Origin: Candidatus Gastranaerophilales bacterium
Lineage (GTDB): Bacteria; Cyanobacteriota; Vampirovibrionia; Gastranaerophilales; Gastranaerophilaceae
Length of the DNA stretch: 17,631 bases
Assembly: GCA_021199975.1 (NCBI GenBank)
Contig: JAJQHF010000131.1
Span: 1 to 17,631 of the forward strand
Reading direction: 5' to 3'
Made by a program: the position numbers and the translations under genes. The notes beneath the pieces are model-generated. The model saw nothing but the letters and a program-made list of their open reading frames with translations, was not told where the DNA came from and made no database searches. Positions 1-6,844 of this stretch are shown one piece after another (the first letter of the stretch is position 1; each line of letters begins with the position of its first letter).

Positions 1-25
1 GTATAATAGAAGATTAATTTCATAG

Positions 26-66
26 AATAAAAAGAAGAGAACACTAAAATTTAAGTTCTCTTCTTT
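26..66 (-). terminator. Rho-independent terminator of the rpsF-ssb-rpsR operon
   Basis: A perfect 12-bp inverted repeat (31-42 with 55-66) encloses a 12-nt loop. Read leftward, the distal arm ends in TTCTTT and runs into TTATT, giving the U-rich tail of an intrinsic terminator. It lies 30 bases past the rpsR stop codon, where an operon terminator is expected. Confidence 0.8.
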
Positions 67-95
67 AAAGTTTTATTACAAATCAGTATATTTAA

Positions 96-329
96 TTACG
101 CTTCAAAAACATAACAAAGTAAAGAAGCTTCTCGTGCTTTTTTAACGGCTTTTGCAAGTTTTCTTTGATGTTCTGCACATGTTCCTGTTATTCTTCTTGG
201 CAGAATTTTACCTGCTTCCGTCAAGTATTTTCTTAACTTTTGAGCATCTTTGTAGTCAATTGTTTCTATTTTGTCCGCACAAAAACTGCAGTTTTTACGT
301 TTTTTCTTGTCTAATTGTTCTTTCGCCAT
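96..329 (-). CDS. rpsR: 30S ribosomal protein S18
   Basis: Small-subunit protein S18, which binds next to S6 on the platform of the 30S subunit. The 77-residue length is normal. Visible signatures are the central KLRKYLTEAGKILPRR segment and the TGTCAEHQRKLAKAVKKAR segment that precedes the C-terminal helix. It has C14-x2-C17 and C51-x2-H54, so it looks like a zinc-binding (C+) S18. The ATG at 329 is preceded by an AGAGG ribosome-binding site 8 bases upstream. It is the last gene of the leftward rpsF-ssb-rpsR operon, 29 bases after ssb, and is followed by an intrinsic terminator. No rplI follows. Identification is secure. Confidence 0.97.
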   Translation of the reverse strand: MAKEQLDKKKRKNCSFCADKIETIDYKDAQKLRKYLTEAGKILPRRITGTCAEHQRKLAKAVKKAREASLLCYVFEA

Positions 330-358
330 TATATTTTCCTCTATTTTCTAATTATAAA

Positions 359-760
359 CTAAAACGGTATTTCCTCTTCGCCGATTAAAACATCACCCAT
401 TTCAACTTCTGAGAACTTGACTACCTCATCAGAATTCTTTTTTGAAGCTGAAGCATTTGAAGATGAAGAAGAAATAACTTCAAAACTTGAAATATCAAGT
501 TCCATAACTTTCTTTTCAGTACCGTCGTCACCTTGCAATGCCGTAATTTGAAGCCTGCCTTCAACAACAATCTTATCACCTTTTGAAACTGACTGTTCAA
601 TTGCATCAGCATTATTTCCTCTTGCAATTACTCTTATTAAAGATTGTTCTTTTTCATCAATATTGATAGTAAATGTAGTTACAGGAATATTATTTCCCGT
701 AAATCTTTTTTCTGGATTTCTGTAAACCACACCTGATAATACAGCTTTTGCAATTGACAT
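359..760 (-). CDS. ssb: Single-stranded DNA-binding protein
   Basis: SSB coats single-stranded DNA in replication, repair and recombination and recruits partners through its acidic C-terminal tip. The 133-residue protein has an N-terminal OB fold (about residues 1-105) with the VLSGVVYRNPEKRFTGNN opening, and a short Ser/Asn/Ala/Lys linker. It ends in GEEEIPF, the conserved tip (DDDIPF in E. coli). The linker is much shorter than in E. coli SSB (178 residues), as is common elsewhere. The ATG has a GGAG site 6 bases upstream, which lies just after the rpsF stop. Its position between rpsF and rpsR is the classic arrangement, tying SSB supply to ribosome synthesis. Confidence 0.97.
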   Translation of the reverse strand: MSIAKAVLSGVVYRNPEKRFTGNNIPVTTFTINIDEKEQSLIRVIARGNNADAIEQSVSKGDKIVVEGRLQITALQGDDGTEKKVMELDISSFEVISSSSSNASASKKNSDEVVKFSEVEMGDVLIGEEEIPF

Positions 761-774
761 TTTAATCTCCGTTA

Positions 775-1071
775 CTATGCTTTTACTTCGGAAGTTTCAA
801 CAAGCACAATTCTTAAAACATTTTCATTTAATCTTAATTGTCTGTTGAATTTTGTAATTTGAGCAGGTTCCATTTCGAAGTTGTGAACAACAAAATAGCC
901 GTCTCTGTAATCTTTAATATCGTATGCTAATTTTTTACGACCCATTTTATCCGTAGAAATTACTTTTCCTTGTAAAGATACTATTGTTTCTTCAATTTTA
1001 GCCGTTTCTTTATCAAATTCTTCAGAATCGATATTAGGTTTTATTATTGATAATAATTCGTAAGTTCTCAA
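775..1071 (-). CDS. rpsF: 30S ribosomal protein S6 (TTG start)
   Basis: S6 partners S18 on the 30S platform. The 98-residue product starts (M)RTYELLSIIKPNIDSEEF, the usual S6 opening, and contains DGYFVVHNFEM and the C-terminal NENVLRIVLV strand. The start is TTG at 1071-1069: an AGGAG site (1079-1083) lies 7 bases upstream, and S6 proteins normally begin at this point. An in-frame ATG at 1164 would extend the protein by 31 residues, but that extension is unlike S6 and lies upstream of the promoter at 1112-1139. The ATG at 1095 lacks a good ribosome-binding site. It is the first gene of the operon; its stop TAG sits 14 bases before ssb. Confidence 0.93.
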   Translation of the reverse strand: MRTYELLSIIKPNIDSEEFDKETAKIEETIVSLQGKVISTDKMGRKKLAYDIKDYRDGYFVVHNFEMEPAQITKFNRQLRLNENVLRIVLVETSEVKA

Positions 1072-1111
1072 TTTATTTCTCCTTGACTTATACATTAATA
1101 TTTCAACTAAT

Positions 1112-1139
1112 ATAATAACATGAACATTTTTAAATACAA
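1112..1139 (-). promoter_or_regulatory. Sigma-70-type promoter of the rpsF operon
   Basis: On the minus strand there is TTGTAT (-35, 1134-1139), a 16-base spacer and TATTAT (-10, 1112-1117). A TG one base before the -10 makes it an extended -10. The predicted transcription start near 1105 gives a leader of about 34 bases before the TTG start of rpsF, and excludes translation from the ATG at 1164. Confidence 0.6.
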
Positions 1140-1269
1140 ACAGAGTTTGCGAATAAATTAACATTTTATTGTAAACTTCAGAATATTGTTTCGATTTAAA
1201 TTGTGTGCTGTTTCATATTAGCCTGCATCTGTTGTGCATTACATTAATTATAAACAAAATAAATATTTA

Positions 1270-1278
1270 TGTTAGAAT
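1270..1278 (+). promoter_or_regulatory. Extended -10 promoter element of rlmN
   Basis: TGTTAGAAT is an extended -10 (TG, one base, TAGAAT). The -35 region (around 1250) is only AAACAA, so recognition would rest on the extended -10. The last -10 base is 10 bases before the rlmN ATG, so the transcript would start at about 1285 and be leaderless or nearly so. Confidence 0.45.
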
Positions 1279-1287
1279 TTCTTTGTA

Positions 1288-2334
1288 ATGGAAAATAAAG
1301 TAATACTTGTAGGAAAAAGCATAGAAGAACTTGAAAGTTTCATGATTGAGAATAATCAATCAAAATATCGTGCCAGGCAAGTTTATAACAGGCTTTACAT
1401 TAAACCTGCAAAAGATATTGATTCAATGACTGATTTACCTGTTAAAACGAGAGAAATGCTCAAAGAAAAAACTCAGTTGTGTTCAATTTCCATAAAAGAT
1501 AAACAGGTAAGCAAAGACGGAACAATAAAATTTTTGTTTGAACTGCAAGACGGGTGCTGTGTGGAAGCTGTACTTATGCGTTTTGATAACAGGGCAAATT
1601 TAACCGCTTGTATAAGTACACAAGTCGGATGCCCCATGGGTTGTGATTTTTGCGCAACCGCAAAGCTCGGATTTACGAGAAATCTTGACACTGACGAAAT
1701 TATTCAGCAAATATTTCTTATACAGTCTGATACGGGATTAAAAGTAACAAATATTGTTTATATGGGTCAGGGGGAACCTTTATTAAATTTTGACAGTTTA
1801 ATAAATTCAATAAAAATTTTCAGAGAACATTTTCAAGTGGGTGCAAGAAGAATAACTGTATCAACATGCGGAATAATTCCCTCAATTAATAAGCTTGCGG
1901 ATTTAAATTTTCAATCCACACTTGCAATTTCTCTTCATGCCCCAAATCAGGAAATCAGAGAAACAATCATGCCTGTTGCAAAGAAATACAAATTTAACGG
2001 GTTAATTTCCGCATTGAAACAATATACGGAAAAAACAAAAAGACGTGTAACAATTGAGTACGTATTAATGAGTAATATTAATGATTCCGTAGAAAATGCA
2101 AAAGAATTGGCAGCTGCAATTTCAAAACTAAAGAGCAACGTAAACTTAATTGTATACAATCAAAATGAAAAAAGTCATTATAAAAAGCCAAAAAAAGAAG
2201 CCGTTCAAAAATTTAAATATATATTGGAAGCTTCGGGCAAAAAAGTTACAATAAGGCTTGAAAGGGGCAATGATATAGATGCTGCCTGCGGACAATTAAG
2301 TTTAAAGATGAAAACACAGAAAAATTGTAATTAA
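1288..2334 (+). CDS. rlmN: 23S rRNA (A2503-C2)/tRNA (A37-C2) methyltransferase RlmN
   Basis: Radical-SAM enzyme that methylates C2 of A2503 in 23S rRNA and of A37 in some tRNAs. The 348-residue length is typical. The [4Fe-4S]-binding CxxxCxxC motif is C115-PMG-C119-DF-C122, followed by ATAKLGFTRN. YMGQGEPLLN is the glycine-rich SAM-contacting segment. C334 in AACGQL is the conserved C-terminal cysteine that carries the methyl group during catalysis. An N-terminal accessory domain (about residues 10-70) has the KYRARQVYNRLY element that binds RNA. Cfr is a possible confusion, but genomic context and general sequence favour RlmN. No Shine-Dalgarno precedes the ATG at 1288, and the promoter is so close that the mRNA may be leaderless. 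Confidence 0.95.
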   Translation: MENKVILVGKSIEELESFMIENNQSKYRARQVYNRLYIKPAKDIDSMTDLPVKTREMLKEKTQLCSISIKDKQVSKDGTIKFLFELQDGCCVEAVLMRFDNRANLTACISTQVGCPMGCDFCATAKLGFTRNLDTDEIIQQIFLIQSDTGLKVTNIVYMGQGEPLLNFDSLINSIKIFREHFQVGARRITVSTCGIIPSINKLADLNFQSTLAISLHAPNQEIRETIMPVAKKYKFNGLISALKQYTEKTKRRVTIEYVLMSNINDSVENAKELAAAISKLKSNVNLIVYNQNEKSHYKKPKKEAVQKFKYILEASGKKVTIRLERGNDIDAACGQLSLKMKTQKNCN

Positions 2335-2413
2335 ATATTAAGTTAAATATTGCCTTCTTTTCTTTTTATGTATAAAATAATGATATATGATATAGTTTAA
2401 ATGTTTTTATTTT

Positions 2414-2443
2414 GTGACATATTCTTTATAATTACACTATAAT
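2414..2443 (+). promoter_or_regulatory. Sigma-70-type promoter for the zinc-ribbon protein/rimM/trmD unit
   Basis: GTGACA (2414-2419, five of six matches to TTGACA), an 18-base spacer and a perfect TATAAT (2438-2443). The predicted start near 2450 gives a leader of about 100 bases. The leader holds a small GATTA/TAATC stem (around 2453-2470) and an extra strong AGGGGAGAG ribosome-binding-like site at 2508-2516 that does not serve the main start. Confidence 0.65.
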
Positions 2444-2549
2444 GAGTCAGGTAGATTACAATTTCTAATCAACATTGAAATTTAAAATAATCAAAAAAGT
2501 CCTTTACAGGGGAGAGAAATATTGATTTTAATAAAAAGGGGCATATTAA

Positions 2550-3437
2550 ATGTATGTAAATAAGTGTATTAAGTGCGGCGCTGAGTTTGAAACAAAAAAT
2601 CCAAAAAGAGTAATATGTCCGAATTGCTTATATTCGGATAAAAATTATACCGAAGGTTTATCTCAGGAAGCGGCAAACGCATCAACATCTCAGACAAAAT
2701 CCGATGATACTCCGCAGAGAAATTCTTATTCTTACGGTTCTGACAACCGCCGAGAAGACAGAAGAGCAGGAAGCTACGACCGTTCGGAACAACCGTACAA
2801 TCGTTCCCCTTATAACAGAAATAATAACTCAAGATATAATGACCGCTCAAGAGATAACAGAAATCAAGGCGGTGGAAACTATCAAAGACCCTATAATAAC
2901 CGCTATAGAAATGATAACGGACAAAGACCTCAAAGACCGCCGCAAAGAAACGGGTATAACAATAATAACAGGCAAGGCGGTTTTAACAGACCCCGCCCGA
3001 ATAACGGAAGACCTCAAAGACAAAAACAGCTTTTAGTAAGCAAAGAGCAAATTGAACAAATTGAAATTTTGTACAAAAAGGCATTGCCTCTGCCTAATCC
3101 TGATATTCACGAAATTATAGGTCAGGCAATAGGCTTGGAACCAAGAAAAGTCTTTTTCGGCATTAATTTGGTACGTCAAAAGCTAATGCTTCCTAAATTG
3201 CCTTTCCCTAAACGTAAATTAGCGGTTTCTCCGGATCAGCTGTTTGCAATAAAAAATTTATACGAACCCTTATTGCCGCTCCCTCCTATAGGCTGTCATA
3301 AAATTATTGCCGTACAGCTTAGAATGGATGAATGGAGAGTCCACGTAGGAATCGGGCTTATCAGAAAACAAATGGGTTTGGACAGATGGAATCAAGAGCG
3401 GGAAGATGCTCCGGCGGAATATAAAAAGACAAAATAA
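2550..3437 (+). CDS. Unrecognised protein: zinc ribbon, Arg/Asn/Tyr/Gln-rich disordered region, tandem helical repeats
   Basis: I do not recognise this family. Three parts are visible in 295 residues. (1) An N-terminal zinc ribbon with C6-x2-C9 and C23-x2-C26. (2) A disordered segment, about residues 40-160, dominated by N, R, Q, G, Y, S and P, with many RYN, YNR and QRP steps; this is like RNA-binding low-complexity regions. (3) Two gapless 54-residue repeats, 163-216 and 226-279, 63 residues apart. By my hand count they match at 19 of 54 positions, including LY, LPLP, H, II, VxxGIxL and R. The tail is charged. The ATG has AAGGGG 8 bases upstream. It lies 2 bases before rimM, with trmD next, so a role in RNA binding or ribosome biogenesis is a reasonable inference; nothing shows catalysis. 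KhpA often occupies a nearby slot in other bacteria, but this protein has no KH motif. Confidence 0.8.
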   Translation: MYVNKCIKCGAEFETKNPKRVICPNCLYSDKNYTEGLSQEAANASTSQTKSDDTPQRNSYSYGSDNRREDRRAGSYDRSEQPYNRSPYNRNNNSRYNDRSRDNRNQGGGNYQRPYNNRYRNDNGQRPQRPPQRNGYNNNNRQGGFNRPRPNNGRPQRQKQLLVSKEQIEQIEILYKKALPLPNPDIHEIIGQAIGLEPRKVFFGINLVRQKLMLPKLPFPKRKLAVSPDQLFAIKNLYEPLLPLPPIGCHKIIAVQLRMDEWRVHVGIGLIRKQMGLDRWNQEREDAPAEYKKTK

Positions 3438-3439
3438 AT

Positions 3440-3955
3440 ATGAATGATGATTTAATTTCTGTTGCAAAAATCCTTAATTTTCACGGTATAAAAGGAGAAG
3501 CAAAACTAGGTTTTTCAAAAGGAAGAGAAAACCAAACAGCTTCTTTATCCAGAGTTTTTGTTAAAAAAAATAATCAATACAAAGAACTTAATGTTTCTTA
3601 CGTCAGATTTCATAAACATTTTGCAATAGTAAAATTTAAAGAGTTTGAAACCGTAAATGATGTTGAAGATTTTAAAGGCTGCGATATTTTTCTTCCAAAA
3701 ACAGAGGTTCAAGAAAATCTTGATAATGATGAATATCTTATAAGCGACTTAATAGGTATAGAAGTTTATGATGAGGATGGCTGCTGTTTGGGTGAAGTTT
3801 CCCAAATAGGAGAAAATGCCGCAAACAATATTTTATCCGTAAAAGATAATAACGGAAAAGAACATCTTGTTCCTTTCGTAAAAGACCTTGTTCCCGTTGT
3901 GGATTTAAAAAATAAAAAAATTGTTGTTAATAACATAGAAGGCTTGATAAGTTGA
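3440..3955 (+). CDS. rimM: Ribosome maturation factor RimM
   Basis: RimM assists late assembly of the 30S head, binding S19 and 16S rRNA. The 171-residue length is normal. The N-terminal domain begins with ISVAKILNFHGIKGEAKL, matching the family's GxIxxxHGIKGExxV pattern. The C-terminal PRC-barrel domain (about residues 90-170) has DLIGIEVYDEDG, GEVSQI and LVPFVKDLVPVVDL. No clear Shine-Dalgarno precedes the ATG, which is 2 bases after the upstream stop, so translation is probably coupled to that gene. It overlaps trmD by 4 bases. Confidence 0.95.
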   Translation: MNDDLISVAKILNFHGIKGEAKLGFSKGRENQTASLSRVFVKKNNQYKELNVSYVRFHKHFAIVKFKEFETVNDVEDFKGCDIFLPKTEVQENLDNDEYLISDLIGIEVYDEDGCCLGEVSQIGENAANNILSVKDNNGKEHLVPFVKDLVPVVDLKNKKIVVNNIEGLIS

Positions 3956-4686
3956 GATTTGATATTCTTACGCTGTTTCCCAATACTATACAAAATGCCT
4001 GCAATTTTAGCATTATAAAACGAGCATTAAACGAAAATAAAATTCAAATTAATACCGTAAACCCCCGTGATTATACTATAGATAAACATAAAAAGGTTGA
4101 TGATACTCCTTATGGCGGAGGCGCTGGCATGCTTTTATCCTGTCAGCCTTATCTCGATGCTTTAAAATCAATAGAGAAAAAAGAAAATTCTTCTGTCTTA
4201 TTACTTTCGCCCAAAGGAAAAATCTTTAACCAAAATTTAGCAAAAGAATTTGCAAAGAAAGAACAGCTCATTATAATTTGCGGTCATTATGAAGGATTTG
4301 ACGAGCGTATAAAAATAAAATCAGAAGCGGAAGAAATTTCTATAGGCGATTTCGTGCTTACAGGCGGCGAATTCCCTGCTCTTTGCATTATTGACAGTAT
4401 TACAAGACTTTTAAAAGGTGTTCTGGGGGATGATGAGTCTGCGGAATATGATTCTTTTTTTGACGGGCTTCTTGAACATCCGCATTATACAAAACCACGG
4501 AAATATGAAGATTTAGAAGTTCCTGAAATTTTATTATCGGGTAATCACGAAAAAATTAAAGAATGGCGAAGGCTGCAGCAATTTATTGTTACAAAAAATA
4601 AACGTCCTGATTTATTTGAAAAGTTTTTAAAAACCGAACTTTGTAAATTAGACAAAAGAATATTAAAAGAAAATAATTTATTTTAG
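3952..4686 (+). CDS. trmD: tRNA (guanine-N1)-methyltransferase TrmD (TTG start)
   Basis: TrmD methylates N1 of G37 in tRNAs that read codons starting with C and guards against frameshifting. The 244 residues carry the SPOUT trefoil-knot signatures: RFDILTLFP at the N terminus, DDTPYGGGAGM, ICGHYEGFDERI and SIGDFVLTGGEFPAL. LLEHPHYTKP follows in the C-terminal half. The start is TTG at 3952, sharing bases with the rimM stop in TTGA, so the two are translationally coupled. In many bacteria rplS follows trmD; here an unrelated dehydrogenase pair follows with its own -10 element. Confidence 0.97.
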   Translation: MRFDILTLFPNTIQNACNFSIIKRALNENKIQINTVNPRDYTIDKHKKVDDTPYGGGAGMLLSCQPYLDALKSIEKKENSSVLLLSPKGKIFNQNLAKEFAKKEQLIIICGHYEGFDERIKIKSEAEEISIGDFVLTGGEFPALCIIDSITRLLKGVLGDDESAEYDSFFDGLLEHPHYTKPRKYEDLEVPEILLSGNHEKIKEWRRLQQFIVTKNKRPDLFEKFLKTELCKLDKRILKENNLF

Positions 4687-4699
4687 TTTTATTTTAAAC

Positions 4700-4705
4700 T
4701 ATAAT
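4700..4705 (+). promoter_or_regulatory. -10 element of the dehydrogenase pair
   Basis: A perfect TATAAT lies 23 bases before the first dehydrogenase ATG. The best -35 at 17-base spacing is a weak TTTATT (4677-4682) inside the end of trmD. The start near 4712 would leave a short leader with AAGGA at 4719-4722. Confidence 0.4.
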
Positions 4706-4728
4706 AATCAGGTTAGTAAGGATTTATT

Positions 4729-5742
4729 ATGAAAGCAGCTGTTCTTTCAGACAACAAATTTATAATATCTGATAATGTACCAAAACCCGTTCTTGATGAA
4801 TACGGAGAGGGTGCAATTATAAAAGTAAAAGGCTGCGGATTATGCGGCAGTGATATAGTTAAAATGCAAACCGGTGCTGCTAAAAACGGAACAATTTTAG
4901 GACACGAAGTTGTAGGCGAAATTGTGGAAATAAATTCCAAAACCGTTTTTGAAGTCGGCGATAAAGTAGCATTGGGTCATCACGTGCCCTGTTTTAACTG
5001 TCAGTATTGCTGGGGTGAAAGCTATTCCATGTGCCGTCATTTTAAATCTACAAACATAATCCCCGGAGGATTTGCTGAATATATTTATGTATCAGAAGAG
5101 CATTTACATAATACGGCATTTAATGTAAATTTAAATTTATCTTCTATAGAGGCTTCTTTTTTAGAACCTTTGGGCTGCTGTATAAGAGCAGTTAAAAGAG
5201 CAAGAATTAAAGATAATACTAAGACTTTAATAATAGGACTCGGCTCAATAGGTATTTTAATGGGTGAAGCGGTTAAAGCTTACAGAAACCCCGTATATGG
5301 ATGTGATTTAATTTATGAAAGAGTTTGTTTGTCTGAAAAGTTCGGATTTGACAAATCTTTTCTTTTAAAAGAAGAAAATTCCGCTCTTGAAGAAATGAGA
5401 AAAATTGCACCGTCGGGTTTTGATACAATATTTCTGACCGCAGGCGCCTCTTTGGCTGTCGATTTTGCGGTAAAAGCAGCAAGAGACGGGGCAACTATTG
5501 TAATATTTTCAAGTATAAAAAATGATAACGGTTTTAAAAATAATGATATTTATTACAGAGAATTAACTATAATGGGCAGTTATTCTCCTTCCCCCATGGA
5601 TTTGGAAGATTCAATGCGCATGATTGAAGAGGGAAAGGTAAGAACGGCAGGTTTAGCTTCCGTGTACCCGATAGACAAAATAAATGATGCGCTTACAGAT
5701 ACCGTTTCTAATAAAATAATGAAAGCATATATTCAGTTATGA
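4729..5742 (+). CDS. Zinc-dependent MDR alcohol/polyol dehydrogenase, copy 1
   Basis: Medium-chain dehydrogenase of the zinc-containing alcohol dehydrogenase superfamily, 337 residues. Catalytic-zinc ligands are visible as C39 (GCGLCGSD) and H59-E60 (LGHEVVGE), with the conserved Glu in FLEPLGCC. The structural-zinc lobe has C88, C91, C94 and C102 in C-x2-C-x2-C-x7-C spacing. The NAD(P)-binding Rossmann motif is GLGSIG. General resemblance is to the sorbitol/threonine/galactitol-phosphate dehydrogenase branch; the substrate cannot be read from the sequence. It starts at an ATG with AAGGA 6 bases upstream and overlaps the next dehydrogenase gene by 4 bases (ATGA). Confidence 0.88.
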   Translation: MKAAVLSDNKFIISDNVPKPVLDEYGEGAIIKVKGCGLCGSDIVKMQTGAAKNGTILGHEVVGEIVEINSKTVFEVGDKVALGHHVPCFNCQYCWGESYSMCRHFKSTNIIPGGFAEYIYVSEEHLHNTAFNVNLNLSSIEASFLEPLGCCIRAVKRARIKDNTKTLIIGLGSIGILMGEAVKAYRNPVYGCDLIYERVCLSEKFGFDKSFLLKEENSALEEMRKIAPSGFDTIFLTAGASLAVDFAVKAARDGATIVIFSSIKNDNGFKNNDIYYRELTIMGSYSPSPMDLEDSMRMIEEGKVRTAGLASVYPIDKINDALTDTVSNKIMKAYIQL

Positions 5743-6776
5743 AAATGAACTCAATACAATTTTATGAACCTTTAAATATAAAATATGAAGAAACTGAAAT
5801 AAAAGATCCAAAAGAAGGTGAAGTTCAGGTTAAAATAATGGCGGCATTAACCTGCGGTACTGATGTTAAAACATACAAAAGAGGACATCCCGTGCTTATA
5901 AAAAAAATACCGTCGGGTTTTGGTCATGAATTTGCAGGAATTATTACCAAAATAGGGAAAAATACAGCAGGTTTTAATATAGGTGACAGGGTTGCTGCCG
6001 CAAATTCAGCACCCTGCGGCAAGTGTTTTTTTTGCAGACGGGGGGAATATAATCTCTGCGAAAATTTAGAATTTCTTAACGGCGCCTACGCCGAGTACAT
6101 AAATATTCCAAAATCAATTGTAAAAAGAAATCTTCTCCATATGCCTGAGGATTTATCTTTTGAAAGAGCGGCATTCGCAGAACCCTTAGCTAATGTTGTC
6201 CACGGCATTGAAAAAACGGGAATAAAAGAAGGACAGACCGTCGGAGTTGTAGGATTAGGACCTATCGGTTTAATGTTTTGCAGGCTTTCTAAAATGAAAG
6301 GAGCAAGGGTTATAGCGGCGGGGAGAAATCCTTTAAAACTCGAAGCGGCTAAAGATTTTGGATTAGCTGATGAAGTTGTTGATTTAAAAAAATATAAAAA
6401 TCCCGAAAAAATATTTATAGATTTTTCCGATGAAAAAAAAGGGCTTGATGTTGCTGTTGAATGTGTAGGGCTGCCTGAAATTTGGGAGAGAATGTTTACC
6501 TTTGTAAGAAAAGGCGGCACAGTCCACTTATTTGGAGGCTGTAAAGAAGGAACATCAATTTCCATAGATACAAAAAGACTTCATTATGACGAAATTAAGG
6601 TATTGAGTATATTTCATCATACACCCTTGTATTTTAGAGAGGCATTCAGATTAATTTATGAAGAAAAACTTCCCGTTGAAAAACTAATCACAGATACATA
6701 TCCTTTGGAAAGAACAGAAGAAGCATTAATAAAACACATGAACGGCAAAGCACTGAAAGTTCTAATCAAACCGTAG
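5739..6776 (+). CDS. Zinc-dependent MDR alcohol/polyol dehydrogenase, copy 2
   Basis: Second zinc-containing medium-chain dehydrogenase, 345 residues. Catalytic ligands are C39 (LTCGTD) and H63-E64 (GFGHEFAG), with the conserved Glu in FAEPLANVVHG. The structural-zinc lobe is complete: C93, C96, C99 and C107. The coenzyme fold has GLGPIG, followed by the GGTVHLFGG strand-turn typical of the family. By eye it is clearly diverged from its neighbour, so the pair is an old duplication or two independent enzymes. The ATGA overlap suggests coupled translation and possibly two steps in one pathway, or two subunits. Resemblance is nearest to galactitol-1-phosphate/L-iditol dehydrogenases; substrate unknown. 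Confidence 0.88.
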   Translation: MKMNSIQFYEPLNIKYEETEIKDPKEGEVQVKIMAALTCGTDVKTYKRGHPVLIKKIPSGFGHEFAGIITKIGKNTAGFNIGDRVAAANSAPCGKCFFCRRGEYNLCENLEFLNGAYAEYINIPKSIVKRNLLHMPEDLSFERAAFAEPLANVVHGIEKTGIKEGQTVGVVGLGPIGLMFCRLSKMKGARVIAAGRNPLKLEAAKDFGLADEVVDLKKYKNPEKIFIDFSDEKKGLDVAVECVGLPEIWERMFTFVRKGGTVHLFGGCKEGTSISIDTKRLHYDEIKVLSIFHHTPLYFREAFRLIYEEKLPVEKLITDTYPLERTEEALIKHMNGKALKVLIKP

Positions 6777-6802
6777 TGTCACTTTATAAGAGGATTTCTT
6801 TT

Positions 6803-6831
6803 TTGCTTTTTATAGTATAATTATTTTGATG
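6803..6831 (+). promoter_or_regulatory. Promoter of the nrnA-yihY-lipoprotein operon
   Basis: TTGCTT (6803-6808), a 17-base spacer and a perfect TATAAT (6826-6831). The predicted start near 6838 leaves only about 7 bases before the ATG at 6845, another very short leader in this window. No ribosome-binding site is evident between them. Confidence 0.5.
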
Positions 6832-6844
6832 GAATGTCTAAAGT

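Noticed and set aside
1072..1164. 31-residue N-terminal extension of S6 from an ATG at 1164
   Set aside because: It lies across and upstream of the likely promoter, lacks a ribosome-binding site, and does not resemble S6; the TTG at 1071 is better supported.
2704..3036. 110-codon frame overlapping the zinc-ribbon gene
   Set aside because: It is the alternative frame of the low-complexity Arg/Asn-rich segment; Ile/Thr-rich with no start signals.
6086..6565. 159-codon open frame on the minus strand
   Set aside because: It is antisense to the second dehydrogenase, whose zinc ligands and Rossmann motif are all intact; no ribosome-binding site and biased low-complexity composition.
6777..6844. 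Terminator after the dehydrogenase pair
   Set aside because: Only 4-bp inverted repeats (AGTG/CACT and AAGA/TCTT) precede the T-rich run, too short to call.
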